The notes beneath the pieces were generated by a model, which had not been told where the DNA came from, made no database searches, and was given only the letters and a program-made list of their open reading frames with translations. From NCBI RefSeq assembly GCF_004798865.1, contig NW_025336259.1, positions 930,001 to 994,000 on the forward strand: 64,000 nt of DNA. Reading direction: 5' to 3'. Source of the stretch: Varanus komodoensis. Taxonomy: Eukaryota; Chordata; Lepidosauria; Squamata; Varanidae. Of the stretch, positions 44,108-56,375 are shown one piece after another. The translations under genes were made by a program, and so were the position numbers. How positions within the stretch are numbered: position 1 is the stretch's first letter; each line of letters begins with the position of its first letter.

Positions 44108-44547
44108 CTTAACCTTCCACAGGATCAGACAGACAAACAGGAAACAGCTCCCCTCCTGCACTGGGCGTGAGGGCAGACGACGGCGTCGCCACCGGGTTTC
44201 TGTGGACATCCCAGTTCAGGTGTTCCTGCAAGAGGATCCTGCAACCCGATCTGAAACTCGGTGCCGGGAAGCAGGGCTTGCCCGAAGATAAATAGCAACC
44301 AGCAAGGAGCAACTTGGGCAGCCACCCTGCAGCGTGACTCTAATTTCTTCTGTTTTGATCTAGGATCCTTTTCAGGTTCCTGCAGCACTCACTGTAAAGA
44401 GAAGACCTGTTCTGCCGACTGTTCCTCAGATGGCGCACTAACCCACGGCGAGGCAATCTGGCCGCAGAGCGCCTGCACCGCACCGGCTGCAGGGTGGCTG
44501 GAGGGGGGTTTCCCAGCCCAGTTAGAGGACTGGTTTGGAGCTTCAGC
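44108..44547. other. Unrecognised sequence
   Basis: Nothing recognised. Confidence 0.4.
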
Positions 44548-44715
44548 GCCAGAGTGGTGCAGTGGTTCAGAGCACGGGGCTGGGTTCTAGTCCCTGCTTG
44601 GCCATGGAGCCAACTGGGTGACGTTGGGCCAGTCACAGACTCTCAGCCCAGCCTACCTCACAGGGTTGTTGTTGTGGGTATAAGACTGGGAGCAGGGAGA
44701 GGGGAATGATGATCA
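44548..44715 (+). mobile_element. tRNA-derived SINE
   Basis: Starts CCAGAGTGGTGCAGTGGTTC, has B box GGTTCTAGTCCCTGCTTGGC, body GGGCCAGTCACAGACTCTCA and CTACCTCACAGGGTTGTTGT; the tail is shortened. Confidence 0.88.
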
Positions 44716-45214
44716 CAACACAACACCAACACCAACAAAAAGCGAGCCAATCCAAGCCAATCCAATCTGGGATCAACTTATTTGGACTGCCAGAGGCAAT
44801 GTTTCTCAGTGGCCTGCTGGTGCTGCGGCCCCGACCTTTTCCATTCAAGCCCTGAAGCTCTGGGAGGATGTGGGCCCCACCGCTCTGCTCTCCAGGAGCA
44901 CCTGATGAAAAAGCTCCCGGGGCCCTGGGGCGCCTGCTCTGTTTGCACCCCCTGGATGAGCCGGCTTTTGGCTCGTGTGTGCTTCACTTCTTGTGCCCCC
45001 ACCGCGAATCTCCCTGCATGAATTGTTCTTCTGAAATCCACAGCCCTCGTCTCCGTGTCTGTTCAGCCCCTTTTACCAATAGGGGTATCCTGAGCAGACA
45101 GGGTATGTGGAAATGATCACACGCAGACTTCTGGGTTTGGTTTTGCTTTGGGCTTGTGGCCCGAGGACCACCGTCATCTTTACCAGCCCTCCTGCCCTTT
45201 AAGATCTGCAAGGA
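44716..45214. other. Unrecognised sequence
   Basis: Short tandem CCAACACCAAC and CCAATCCAA strings at 44720-44765; otherwise unassigned. Confidence 0.4.
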
Positions 45215-45592
45215 AGGCCTTTCTCATTTGCTCAGCTGGGAGAGGTGTTTACTGGGTGATCTTGAGGCAGGGCCTTCTGCCCGGTGGCCCCTCACCACTG
45301 GAACAAGTAGTTATCAGGAGTCTGTCAGACCTCCTCCCTGCAGGCTTTTAAGAAGCCCCTGAAATTGAACTACTTTACTCTGGCCTTCCCTTGATTAGTA
45401 TTATTCAATGGCTTGTGGTTGGTGTCACCTGTTGAAATTTCTATTTTATGATGGTTATTCTAATTGTTCTTTTTATTGCATGTTTGCCATATTTACCACT
45501 GCACTTATTTTTATTATGTCTTTTATAGCTGTTTGCCGCGTTGGGAGGTGTCCTGCCCTAAAAGGTAGCCAATACATATTTTAAATAATGAC
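45215..45592 (+). mobile_element. L2 LINE 3' end
   Basis: GGGCCTTCTGCCCGGTGGCC and CACCACTGGAACAAGTAG encode RAFCPVAPHHWNKLVIRSLS and LLPAGF. Then comes a T-rich UTR and CTGTTTGCCGCGTTGGGAGG with an AT-rich end. Confidence 0.75.
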
Positions 45593-48500
45593 GGATGAAT
45601 AGTCATTCTGACAGCTAGGATGCAAGCAACCTATAGAACTATGCAACTTTCCGGGGGAAGGAGATGTGTTTTCTCGCATTTATTTATGTCCTATTCCTCT
45701 TGAAAGGCCCCTCAGCGCCTTCTTCCGGGGTTTCGGGATTGTGCCCCACTGAAAGACGGGGTGGGCAGAGGGCGGAATGGGGCCAAAGCCATGTCCCCAG
45801 CTGCTGTGCAGAAAACGGGCCGCGGTTTCTCACACGCAGGTGATTCAGAATGGCAACAGAAGACAAGCTCCCCCGCGCCCCGGCCTTTTAGGTTGCTGAA
45901 AAAGAACACTTGGTTTTGGGCACTGCAAGGACCTTTGAGCATGATTCTGATGCGTCCTGCAAATTCCTGGGCTGAGAAAGCCATCGGAGCCGGCCTTTTG
46001 CTTTGCTTTCAGTCTAAGCCTGCATGCGTGGGAGCCCCGCTTCTGCACGCGAGTCAGAGCGGTGGATCTCGGCGTTCTAGTAGACAAAGTCACCTGCAGG
46101 AGCCTGCCCACCCCTGATGTAAGGAAAGGCTTCCCACGAGTGGAGAAGAAGAGGCAACACGTGAGCCTGAAGCACACTTTTTCACCGTCTTTGCACGAGG
46201 GGTGGAGAGTCCCACTCGAGCTTCGCTTTTGCACAGGGTGCAGGAGATTTTCCTCGACTGCAGGGGATCTTTTCCGGGCTGGAAAAGCTCTGCCACACGA
46301 GGCCCCGGCCTTTCTGCTCCTCTTCCCCACCACAAGCGGCTCGTTTGCTCGCCCCTCTCCCTGGCCCAGGCAGCGCTGGCGACGAGGAGGAGGAGGAGCA
46401 GAGGAGGCCACGGCCGGCTCACTGCCAGGCTCCTGCCTGCCGAAGAAGCAAGCAGGAGCTGCGATGGGAAAGGAGCTGCTGCGCAAGGGCTGCTGGAGGC
46501 AAAGCCTGGGGCTCGGCCCCCACTGTGCCGCGGTCCAGGCAGGCGTGTTTCGAGGCGCACCCCAAATCCCCCCGAAGCCAGCCTGGCCAGTCTGTGCCAA
46601 CAAAACCCGGCTGGCTGGAGCAAGGCAGGGTTGTCTGAGAATCCACTCGCGGGCTGGGAAGAACCGAGCCCTGCGGGACCCCTCTTGCCAGCGCCGTCCC
46701 GCTTCCGTGTTGTGCGCAGCTGCTTTGCTTTGGGCCAGAAACTTGCGCACCGCACAACCGGCCTCACACAAGCCGTCACAGGTGTCCTCTTGGCAGCGCT
46801 CGCTCGCTACGACCAGGCCAAGCTCGAGGGGAAGGCTGCAAACCTGCCAGGGAGGGATTCTGCGGGGCGTCACCGCCAGGCCAGCTCAAGCCTCGGGTTC
46901 AGCGCTCAGAGGGCCCACCGCGGGAGGGGGCAGGCAGGGAATGTCTGCTCCCAGGGCCTTCGAAAATCCGGAGCCTGCTTGGAGGGCGCTGGATCGGGAA
47001 AGCCTGATGCGAGGCCTCTCCAGGGCAGGAACCCGGAAGAGGGGAGCATGTAAGGAACCACTGGAAGGTCAGTGTTGGAGGAGAATCCCTTCTGCACAGC
47101 GAGGGCCAAAGGGTGCTACCAAGCAGCCGTGCCGACTTTGCCTCTGCATGTCGTCTTACGCTCTCCCTGCCGTTGAAAAGCGCACGGAGCTGGCCGACTC
47201 GGGCGAGTATTTCCTGGCTGTTTAGACATCTGCACTCTCGACCCTGGGAAGCGCCGAGATTGGCATAAGCTGCTCTTCCTTGGGGACCCCAGATAAACAT
47301 CCCCAGAAGCCCAAAGCACAGATTCCAAGGCACAGCGACCTTCTGGCCACAGCTGCGTGGGCAGGAAGGAATGTGCCAGCGAGGCAGCGAGGCCGAGAGG
47401 CAGACGCAGGGCCTGGGCCCTCTGCACGGAGCAAGTGGGCTCAGGAGGAAGAGCCGGGCAGCGCTCATTCCCCTTGGCGCTCTGCTGCCACCCCTGCATC
47501 CCTCTGATCTGCTCCCCCGGTGCCTGGCAGCTCTGGCATCCACGGGGCAGCGCCCCCACGTTGGGCTACAGCCTGCCCTTTGGCGGAGCTTTCCGCGGCA
47601 CGGCTCCCCTCTGGGGACCAGCCCCCTGGCTTGCTCCTTCGGAGTGCAGACCAAACCCTGGACTGGATGTAGCCCTCCATGGACAGCCTCCATGACCGAC
47701 GCCACAAGGCAGTCTTCCCCGGCTCGCGGGGCACTGCAGCTTGTGGCACAGCCCCTGCCTTGCCTTCGGAAGACCCAGCCTGGGTCCCAGCATCTCCAGC
47801 GCATAAGAACATAGGAAGGTGTCTTGAAACCCGGATTCAGAGCCCAGAACTGCCATTACTGCCTGGCAGCAGAGCCTGGAGGGGCGGAGGTGGGGGGTTC
47901 AGGCAGGATTTCCCCCTCAATGGACTTGGCAGGCGGTGCCCACAACGTGGGCAAAATGCAGCCCCTCCTCGTGGCCGTGGAAGCTCCTGCCAATCCTCCT
48001 CCTCCACCACGGACAAACCAACAAGCCGATTCCCACTCTGAATTCCTTTGCAATGCTCAGCTGGCTTCCAGCCAACCGCCCGAAGCACAGCAACACAAGC
48101 CGAAGGAGCACACCCTTCCAGCACTGGGTGGTGCGTGCTTCGTTGCAGCGACTTCATCTCCTTGGAGAGCGCATGGCCACAGGATGCTGTGACGGCTATT
48201 AGGAAATACGGCTGAGAAAACGCGTCGGTAAATAGACGCCGCTCGTAAGCGCACGGAAGCACAAAGCCTGTCCTGCCAGAACGTAAGCGCAGCCCTTATG
48301 CGCTTTGGTTCCCACCAAAGGTCTCTCTGCTCCACTATCCCGTTTTCCAGATTTGTACTAGTTGCCCCGGGAGGCTTCTGGGCAGGACTGGAGTCCAAAA
48401 ACAGCTCTCGTTCTACGCTCTTGGAGAGAACTCTGAATGGGTGTTTTTTCAGTGTAGATTTATTGTCTGCAATTCAATGGCCTTTAGAGAAGCAAGCCGC

Positions 48501-48617
48501 ACCTGAAGGCGAAAGTGAAGAGTGAGCTGTATTAGCAAAAGTTCATCCAAAGGGATTCTTGGCATGCCATAAAGCTGTGAGAATCCCATAGTGGAATTGA
48601 TAAATTTAAATATGAAA
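45593..48617. other. GC-rich interval with long unconvincing frames
   Basis: Open frames of 387 codons (+, 46062-47225) and 342 codons (-, 45845-46873) overlap on opposite strands. Both are rich in A, G, P, R and Q without a recognisable domain, so they look like a by-product of GC content. A fragment AAGAACATAGGAAGGTGTCT at 47803 resembles a common reptile repeat end. Confidence 0.5.
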
Positions 48618-48905
48618 GATTCAAAGAATACTAGAGTTGGAAGGAGGTGTGAAGGTCATCTAGTCCACCCCCTGCTGTTGCAGGACACAATTTCCACCAT
48701 CCCACTCAGATGGCTGTCCAGTTTTGCCTTGAATGCCCCCAGTGTGGGAGAGCCCCCCACCTCCCCAGGCAGCTGGTCCCACTGCCGTCTTGCTCTGACA
48801 GTGAGGAAGCTTCTCCTAATGTCCAGCCTGGATCCGGGTTGCCGCAACTTGAATTGATTGTTCCCATTCCTAATTGCAGAACTAGTGCGCTCCGGGAGAC
48901 GCCAT
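48618..48905 (-). mobile_element. CR1 LINE 3' part
   Basis: Terminus TCAAAGAATACTAGAGTTGG and GTCATCTAGTCCACCCCCTG. The minus strand encodes PGSRLDIRRSFLTVRARRQW then DQLPGEVGGSPTLGAFKAKL, the CR1 C-terminal end. Confidence 0.85.
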
Positions 48906-49358
48906 GAGAGCCACTGCTGCAAAGATGTCTTTGCAGCGGCTTCGAGGAGAGGGTCGCTCTTTGCAGTCCGCTGCGGCTCCCTTGTCGACATTTCTGCACC
49001 TTTTCTGGGCTGCCGCTGTGGAGGGGACGGCCTTGTGTGCAGCGGCACCACAATCGTTTGCCAATGAATCGCAAACGAGGGCCGTCTGGGTGGTTCCGCC
49101 GCGTCTTGCTCATGGCAGGCAGCATCACTGCAGCATTTTCTTGGCCCCCCAAGCAGGAGGGCTCCCATCATGGGTAGCAAGCCTGCAGAGAGGGGGCAGA
49201 AGTTGGCTCACTGCCCCCCCAGCTTAGGGTGGGGCCCGTCCCCCCCATGATGCCCCACCCTCTCAGATAAGGGGGTGGAGGGCAACTGAGCAAACCTCGG
49301 GCTCAAGACTCAGTCAGCTTCGCTCAGTGGGACGGGGAAGGGAAGGGAAACTGTCTTG
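48906..49358. other. Unrecognised sequence
   Basis: Nothing recognised. Confidence 0.4.
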
Positions 49359-49359
49359 G

Positions 49360-49556
49360 GGTATTGAGCTGGGGCTCAGGAGAATGGGACTCCATTCCCC
49401 CCTCAGCCATGAACCCACCTGGTGCCCTTAGGCCTGTCACAGACTCTCAGCCTGACCTACCTTGCAGGATTGTTGTGAGGGTAACATTGAGAGAAGGCCA
49501 CTGTGGAAGCTGCCTGAATTCCTCACAAGAGGAAAAATGAATAAGCAGGCAAACTC
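49360..49556 (+). mobile_element. tRNA-derived SINE, head decayed
   Basis: ATGAACCCACCTGGTGCCCT, CTGTCACAGACTCTCAGCCT, CTACCTTGCAGGATTGTTGT and GAAGCTGCCTGAATTCCTCA follow the SINE order. Confidence 0.75.
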
Positions 49557-49980
49557 TGATGAGCAGCCCTTCGGGGTGCTGGCTGTGTACGGGGGGGGGG
49601 GGGTGCACACCAGCCATGCCGAGAGACGACACGCAACCCCAGGTGCACATGTCTTGGGCCAGATCAGTCACTGGGCTGAAACAGGTTTCTCACCTGGACA
49701 GGTGTCTTGTGGAAATCCAAGGCTTTGGACATTTAAAAATAAACCGAGAAGCCAACCCTGCGGGCAGAGCACACAGCCTCCCTGGGTGAGCAGCGCTGAC
49801 ATCGCAAGAGAGAAAAGGAATGGCCAAAACAAGCACGCCTTCCTGGTCAACCGTTGGGCTGCCCGCTGGGTCGCTTGGCCAGCCGGCCTCGGAGGTCCAG
49901 CAGAGGCGGAATCCACACCTGGCTGCCTGCTGCATTCACGTCAGAGCAGACTTCCCCAGCCGGCTCCCCTCGAGGTGGGG
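49557..49980. other. Unrecognised sequence, poly-G at 49591-49603
   Basis: A 13-base G run; nothing else recognised. Confidence 0.45.
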
Positions 49981-49981
49981 A

Positions 49982-50264
49982 GGACTTCGACTTTTATATT
50001 TTAATCCTAATTTAGGTTGGTATTTTAATCAATGAATTGTAAAATGTTAACTGTTATGTTTACAAACCAGATGTTGTCCCATCTGGCTACTGCATGAATT
50101 TGACCCGGCTGGTGCTCCCGATGATGGAATGGATGTTTTATTTACTGAATGTGTTAATGTTGTAAGACGTTTCTGTTTCTTTTGATGGTTTTTAATTGCT
50201 GCAAACCATCCAGAAAGCCATGTGGCTACTGCGATGGTGTATAAAAGCTTGACTAAATAATGAA
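49982..50264 (+). mobile_element. L2-like LINE 3' UTR
   Basis: T-rich UTR-like sequence into TGCAAACCATCCAGAAAGCC, then GCGATGGTGTATAAAAGCTT and an AAATAATGAATT end. Confidence 0.55.
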
Positions 50265-50265
50265 T

Positions 50266-50360
50266 TAAACTCCCATCATCCCCAATTAGCCTGGCCAAAG
50301 GCTGGGGATGCTGGGACGGTGGTCCTCAAAACTGGGAGGGCACCAGATGGGGGAGGCTGT
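50266..50360. mobile_element. Palindromic hAT-type MITE, left end short
   Basis: AACTCCCATCATCCCC is mirrored by GGGGATGCTGGGA. The right end GGGAGGGCACCAGATGGGGG then AGGCTG is the usual terminus. It abuts the L2 tail. Confidence 0.55.
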
Positions 50361-51640
50361 GGAAATGTTTGGCAGGGCTCATAAGGAGGCAGATTTACCT
50401 CGGATGGAATATTTTTACCCCTGCAGGCACTTTCCAACCCACATCCTGGATTGGAGGAGGACCCCGTAAGCATTTCACCCTTTCCGGGAATGAACTCGGC
50501 TGCACAGATGAGATTCCAGGGGCCTGATGAAACAGCGGCACTCCGCATATATAAGTTTGCAGGGAAGGGTGTTTCACTGCTCACAGGATGGGTGTACGAA
50601 GCCCCCGCCGGAGCAGAGGGCGGCGTGGCACGGCGGCTGGGGCAGGTGCAGAACCTCCCTGCGCCCGAGGGCCAAATTCCTCTCCCGAGAGGCTCTGGGG
50701 CCGCATCCCAGGCCAAGGGGGAGGGGCCCCAAGCCCCTGACCTTCTCGTTTACAGCCAGTAGCTGAGCCTTAGGGGAGATGTATTGGTCTTTTTAGGGTG
50801 GGAAAGAAGCCACAAGAGAGCACGTATGCCTGTGGGTGGTAACCCAAGGGGAGGAAGAACAAGAGATGCGGAGAATGCGTCGGCGAGGAGAGAGCAGTGA
50901 GAGAAAGGCAAAGCATTTGCCACTGCAGAACAGGTTTCGCCAGGTGCAGAAAACTGGCTCCAGAGGAACTGCATGGCATTCCTTTGCAGCTCTGCCTTAG
51001 GACAGGTTCCCTGTGGCCCAACACCTTTCCTCAAGCCTCCGAATGCGGCCACTGAAACAACAAGATCAGAAAGTCCTGGCTAGGTGGAACCTCCATGTAC
51101 AGAGAGAGTCTACCTTGGACTGTCAAATGTGTTTGGGACAAACAGCAGGGACTTATGAACTTCCAAACATTTAAGCAGGCACTTGGATTCTGCAAAAAGC
51201 ACATTCTTTGTTTGAGAGACTGTACATTTAATCTCTTCTCCTTGCTCTTTCTCCTCTTTTCCTAGGCTACACAATTAACAGCACAGGTAACATGTATCTT
51301 CACTGTGGATCTGAGGTGTTAAAAAAGACAGGGAAAGCTGCAGAGGATCTGGAGTGAGTGGAGGATCCGTGGCTGTATAGATTAAGGATTTCTTTTTGTA
51401 TTATATTTTTATGGAGTATTGATGGTTAAATTCTGAGGGCTGATTGTACTGGTTGGATCTGTATCGAATTCCCTTGGCAATTTGGTTTATTTCAGCTTGC
51501 TTTGTTTCTTATAGTTGTTTTGCTTTCAAACAAAAAAATAAAAAAAAATGTGTATCTCTACTCAGAAGCAAGCCCTACTGGGTTCAACGGGATGTACTAG
51601 CAGATAAAGTGGGTACAGAATTGGAGCCTAATAGCCTGAA
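50361..51640. other. Unrecognised sequence with a microexon-like motif
   Basis: Long frames near 50450-50770 lack a recognisable domain. At 51232-51290 a strong pyrimidine tract and CTAG acceptor are followed after 21 bases by AG|GTAA (see findings). Confidence 0.4.
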
Positions 51641-51644
51641 TCTT

Positions 51645-51845
51645 ATTTATTAATTTATTAAAAACTTTTCTATCCCATCCCCTACAGACATCTTGGGATG
51701 GCTCTTAGCTGCCATATACTTTTATATTTTTATTTATTTTATATTGTTAATTTTAATTTTATATTGTTATTTTTGTATTTTATTGTATTTTATTGTGTTT
51801 GTAAGCCACCCCGAGGCTTCAGCAAGGGGCGGCATAGAAATGTTC
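51645..51845 (+). mobile_element. L2 LINE 3' tail
   Basis: GTAAGCCACCCCGAGGCTTC then AGCAAGGGGCGGCATAGAAA is the same terminus as the L2 at 61171 (reverse complement). Confidence 0.8.

Positions 51846-51889
<44 letters not shown>
51846..51889 (+). repeat. (AAT)n microsatellite
   Basis: About fifteen AAT units grown from the L2 tail. Confidence 0.95.
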
Positions 51890-52555
51890 TACTTGGAACC
51901 TTCTTCCTGCGTTCATCAAGTTTCCTCCCTCCCTCCCTCCTCCTCCTCTTTAAAGTCCTTTAAAAACACCTCTTTTCCACTTGGCCTTTCTCCTCTAAAG
52001 AGGTTGTTTCTGTGCCATCTTATCTTTGGACTGTTCCCTGCGGTATTAAATCCTAAATATTTTACTGTATGGCTGCTTGCCTTCACGCATGGACTAGCTC
52101 CATCTGCGGCACCTTTGTGAGGCATGGCATTACCCTGGGGCATTTGACCCCAGAGCAAAGGGAGGAAGGAACTCCAGGGGCATTTGCCTGCAAAGCGGCT
52201 CGTCTTCCAGGTCCGTCCCATCAAGAGGGATGCGCAAGGCAGACCAAGGAAGAGGTGCAGGAAAAGCTCAGAGCTGACCAGGTGCTGCCGCGGAGAGAAG
52301 CAGCGATTTTCAAGCTCATCTAAATTCTTAGGAATGACTCTGAAGATTGTTTCGTCTTGCTCCTGTCGTTATCCTTTGTTTTGGCTCACTGCAGCAGGAA
52401 AAGCGTACAGTTTGAGTGGGAAACATGTGCATTTCTCCACTTCTATTTCAGAAGCACACACTTTCCCTGACTGACTAAAAAAGGAACATATTTTAATGTG
52501 CACTTTAATGCGGAGCACTGTATATGTGGGAGGATACTCGCTGGTTGCCCTGATG
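51890..52555. other. Unrecognised sequence
   Basis: A CCTC-rich stretch at 51925-51950; otherwise unassigned. Confidence 0.4.
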
Positions 52556-52675
52556 CAGCGTCTACCCCAACCTTCCCTACTGGGCATCCTCCAGATCTCT
52601 TGGATTTCAATTCCCATCAGCCCAGGGTGCATGGCTAATAGTAGGAATCCTGGGAACTGCAATCCAACACCTCAG
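52556..52675. mobile_element. Palindromic hAT-type MITE
   Basis: CAACCTTCCCTACTGGGCAT, CCTCCAGATCTCTTGGATTT and CAATTCCCATCAGCCC on the left; GGGAACTGCAATCCAACACC on the right. Confidence 0.65.
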
Positions 52676-52849
52676 AGGCAGAGGTGTCGTTTGTTACGAC
52701 AAGCTCAGGCCCTTTGTACACAAATCTGCATAAAATTTGCACACACTGCTTAAAATACCTACAGGCAAATTCATTTAAAGCCAACAATTGATTTCTTACC
52801 CAAATACTTTCAAATAAGGTCATTCTTCCATTAATTTCAACCATGGCCT

Positions 52850-53080
52850 GGATCATGTCAAACCAAAACAGAGCTTTATCTACCTGGACACTGCAATCAA
52901 GGTCTGGGGCCTTCCTTTGGCTGCCGCCTCTGAGGGAGACCCGGATGGGGGCAAGAAGGAGAAGGGTCTTTTCAGCCCCCCAGGGATGGAACAAGCTCTG
53001 CACTGAGGCCTGCCTGGCACCGCTTTACTACCTCTGCAGCCAGGTAAAGTCCATCCTTTTTGGCAAAGCATTCAATTGGT
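52850..53080 (+). mobile_element. L2-type LINE, part 1, split by a hAT element
   Basis: AGGGTCTTTTCAGCCCCCCA and GGGATGGAACAAGCTCTGCA resemble L2 ORF2's RVFSAP-GWNKLC. TTTTTGGCAAAGCATTCAAT continues directly at 53467. Confidence 0.7.
53073..53080 (+). repeat. Left target-site duplication of the hAT element
   Basis: CAATTGGT, matching CACTTGGT at 53467-53474 in 7 of 8 bases. Confidence 0.85.
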
Positions 53081-53466
53081 CAGTGCTTTTTTTGTAAAAA
53101 AAAAAAAAGGTGCCGGAACTCACCTCTTGGGGTCACACTTTTACACTAAAAAAGATGTTCAATTCACCAACTTTTTTTGAAATAAAGAACTTATTTACCT
53201 TTTGCACGTAGCCAGTCACTCTACACACGCATAAACAGTCGCCGCCGGCAGTGAGCACTCAGCGCGCGACCACACGACCGATCCCAAGCCGAGCAGCGCC
53301 CTCACAAGCAGCGCCGACACACACGCAGCCCGCAGGCACTCTTTTGATGCTTTTTGCCGCCGACCTGCTACGCCCGACAGGGCGATTCACAATCACATGG
53401 AAAAATCTGTCAAAAAAAGGCGCCGGAACGCCGTTCCAGTGCGTTCCATGACAAAAAAACCCCCTG
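53081..53466 (+). mobile_element. Non-autonomous hAT DNA transposon
   Basis: 386 bases with ends CAGTGCTTTTTTTGT and, reversed, CAGGGGGTTTTTTTGT. Subterminal GGTGCCGGAACTCA and the reverse of GGCGCCGGAACGCC extend the inverted repeats. The 8-base target duplication and CAG start are hAT hallmarks. No transposase. The interior is CpG-rich, so it may be fairly young. Confidence 0.85.
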
Positions 53467-53682
53467 CACTTGGTTACTGGGGCTTGCTGGTTGTTAGATA
53501 GGGTTCAACAGGGCCTTCTCAACTGATTATAATTTTGTGGTTGCTGTTTTAAATTTGGTTTTAAATTTTGTACTGTTAACTTTGATGATGTTTTAGTATT
53601 TTATGTTATTTTAAATATGCTGTTGTGAATCGCCCAGAGAGTAATTCTGAGTATGTATTCAAAAATACATATTTTTATTTTT
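53467..53682 (+). mobile_element. L2-type LINE, part 2
   Basis: Continues with TTACTGGGGCTTGCTGG, a T-rich UTR and GCTGTTGTGAATCGCCCAGA, ending AT-rich. Confidence 0.7.
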
Positions 53683-56375
53683 TTTCACCCTCTTGTTTGG
53701 CTGCAAGATTCCAATAGCCTTGATGTACGATTTAAATTCACTTAAAATTTATTTTTTAAAAAACAAAAAACCACCTCCAAGGACCTTGTCTGCAGTTTTG
53801 GACTTCTGTAGCTTTCAGAGCATCACATTTTCTTTTATGACCCTTATCATATGCCCGTCTTTTCCTCTATACTTTGGAGTTCACATCCAAAAGATCCCAT
53901 TCTGTGGACGTTCCATTTACGTGTATGTGAGATATTTGTGGCTATGCATTCGGAGAATAAGCAATAACAAAGACCTAAGCAGAAAGTTGTGGTTTTGAAC
54001 TCCTGTTTCCTTGCCGATGAACCAGAACTAACTTCTGTGAAGAGGGAAACAGCAAGAAAAAAACCTAGTGCTTTGTTTTATTCTGACTTCGCACTAAGTT
54101 CCTGTACTAATTGTCTGAAAGCCGCTGTTATGTGATAAACTGGTCCATAGGAATAATAAGACACAGGCATGCCCCATACTGATTTTCATTTAGCCTCACC
54201 AAGCAACAGGCAACGGAGTGAAGCCCGAGATCTTTAGGATTCTCCAAATATCATCTCGCCCTTTGTCTGTTTACAGCTGTCACTGCAGCACCATCGATGC
54301 AAATGGGAAAACTCTGCCAGAACTGAGCGTGAACACGGCATATCTACCAATTTCCCCAAATGTGTACAACTTTTCTCCACAGACTAAATGCAGGCTGATT
54401 CCGTTTGTAATGAAATTTGGTCAAGTCAGGAGATTTGGGCAAAATCCCACTGGGAAATTTGCACAGAGCAAATGAGAGCATGCGTGCCAATGTTTGCCGT
54501 GGCATTTGAGGACTCGGAGCAAGATTCTTTCATGCTTTCTGGGGAAAAACTGAACTGTGGTACACCTCACATTTACAAGCACGTCAGGTTGTCGACGGTT
54601 TCACACAGAGAGAGCTCTCTGTAATGCCATCAGAAAAAAGCCCCTTAGCTGAGCAGCAATATAGTAGCCTTCCCAGGATAAAACCGGAGATCTGGAACTG
54701 AGCCATCTCTCTTATCCTGGCAAAAGAGCACAGAGCATCAGCTGCTGCAGGAGAAGATACTCCCAAGTTGAGACACGGGACGCGGGTCGTTTAGGGGAGC
54801 TTGGAACTCGGCCAGTGAGTTCCTGTGAGGCCGGCAAACTGCTCCGTCACCAGCGTCGAACTCCAGCAAGTTGGAGGGTCAAACTCAGGAGATGCCCAGG
54901 GTGCACACCCAAACCCTCCCGTGAAGACTTGTCCACAGGGATGGGACAGGAGAACCGTGCTGGGGCCAGAGTGCACCTAAACCAGATTATCAGCTTAGAG
55001 CCATGTCATCACTATAGCGAACGATCTGAAGGCCGCCTTCCCAGGCACAGCAGGGCCGTTTCGCGTTGCCGGACATCACCCTTCCGCAGTGACTTGGACG
55101 TCGGATTAAGACGGTGGCTCGCTCCACCACGCAGTGCTAGCGAAGGGCAAACGGAGCCCATCTGAATTTGCATTTGCCCAGCATGTTAACAGATCTGAAG
55201 TTGTGGATGTGACCTTGGAAGAATGTACTCTGGTATTACAAGACTTTGAAGCTTCCTTACATTGTTCCTCGATGCCTCACCAAAGTGCACGGTGGGAATC
55301 TGGCATGCACAGGTCGGTGTTCCTTCCCGCCCCCTCACCCTTCATTGTTGTTGCAGTTATATTCCACTTTTTCCTCTTGCAAAGAATTGCTCCTTAATTT
55401 ACAGTAACCTGTTCAGTGGCAAGGGGAGCTTTAACTTCTGGCTCACTTTTGTTTTTCAACTGTGTCTTCTAAATTTTGTGAAATACTGTGATTTTGCAAT
55501 TCAAATGAAAACAGGAAAGTAATAATGAGAGGAGGCCAGTATTTATCTCCACTTCCAGGGCAACAGGAAACTGCTAATTAAAAGTAAGCCATGGGGCAAT
55601 TCACAGCAGCACGGAATATGAAGCGACTGCAGGCAGAAGCCATAAGGAGGAATTCCTTCTCCTTCCTGAACTATAATTCAAAGGCCAGCTGGTCTCCGAA
55701 GTTCTATGACACACTGCTAGTCCTCATTGAACAGGGCACCTATAATCTAAGTAGCAGGTGGGAGGCCCTGCTAAGTAGCAACTCCAGCTTGAGAAATGAC
55801 ATGAGAAAACATCGGAACGCAACATCTCCCCAAATACAATCTAGGGCAGAAGACAGGACTAACTGGCTTACGTAGGAGCAGCCAGTGTTTCTCTGCTGCC
55901 CTGGATGACAAAGGAAATGTGCAGGTGGAGAAAAACGGCTTTGACTTCCCCACAAATGGCACGGATCTGGCCGGCTTCCCCAGCAATGCCGGTGAACCTC
56001 GAGGCTCGAAGCTGCACTCGTATGCACACACAGAACCTGGATGACAATCCAGTGAACTCTGCTTTTCAAGGAGAGATTGAGGAATGCAAGGCTCCCCCCC
56101 CTCCCCGCCCTTCAGTCTTTTCACCGGCTTTCATCCTTTTCTGCTTGCAGCAGCACGATGCCCTTGGGGTAACGAGTCTGCCTGACAGCACTTCCATGCC
56201 ACCAGGACCAGGGATCAGGTAGGCAGGCTGGGCACCTTCCAAGAGGCCACACGCCGGCAGGGGCCCACCGACCAGCGCTACCTGAGCTTGACCTCCTCTC
56301 CGCCCCTGCGAGTGCTTGTTCCCAGCCTCGCACTCCAGGCACGGCGGCGGTGAGCAGGAGATGCCGTGGCCCTGT
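53683..56375. other. Long unrecognised interval
   Basis: No exon or repeat recognised over 2.7 kb. The 94-codon plus-strand frame at 55591-55875 has no recognisable domain. Confidence 0.4.

Noticed and set aside
45845-47225. Overlapping frames of 342 and 387 codons on opposite strands
   Set aside because: Both are low-complexity in character, no domain is recognisable, and they overlap each other. GC-rich sequence lacks stops by chance.
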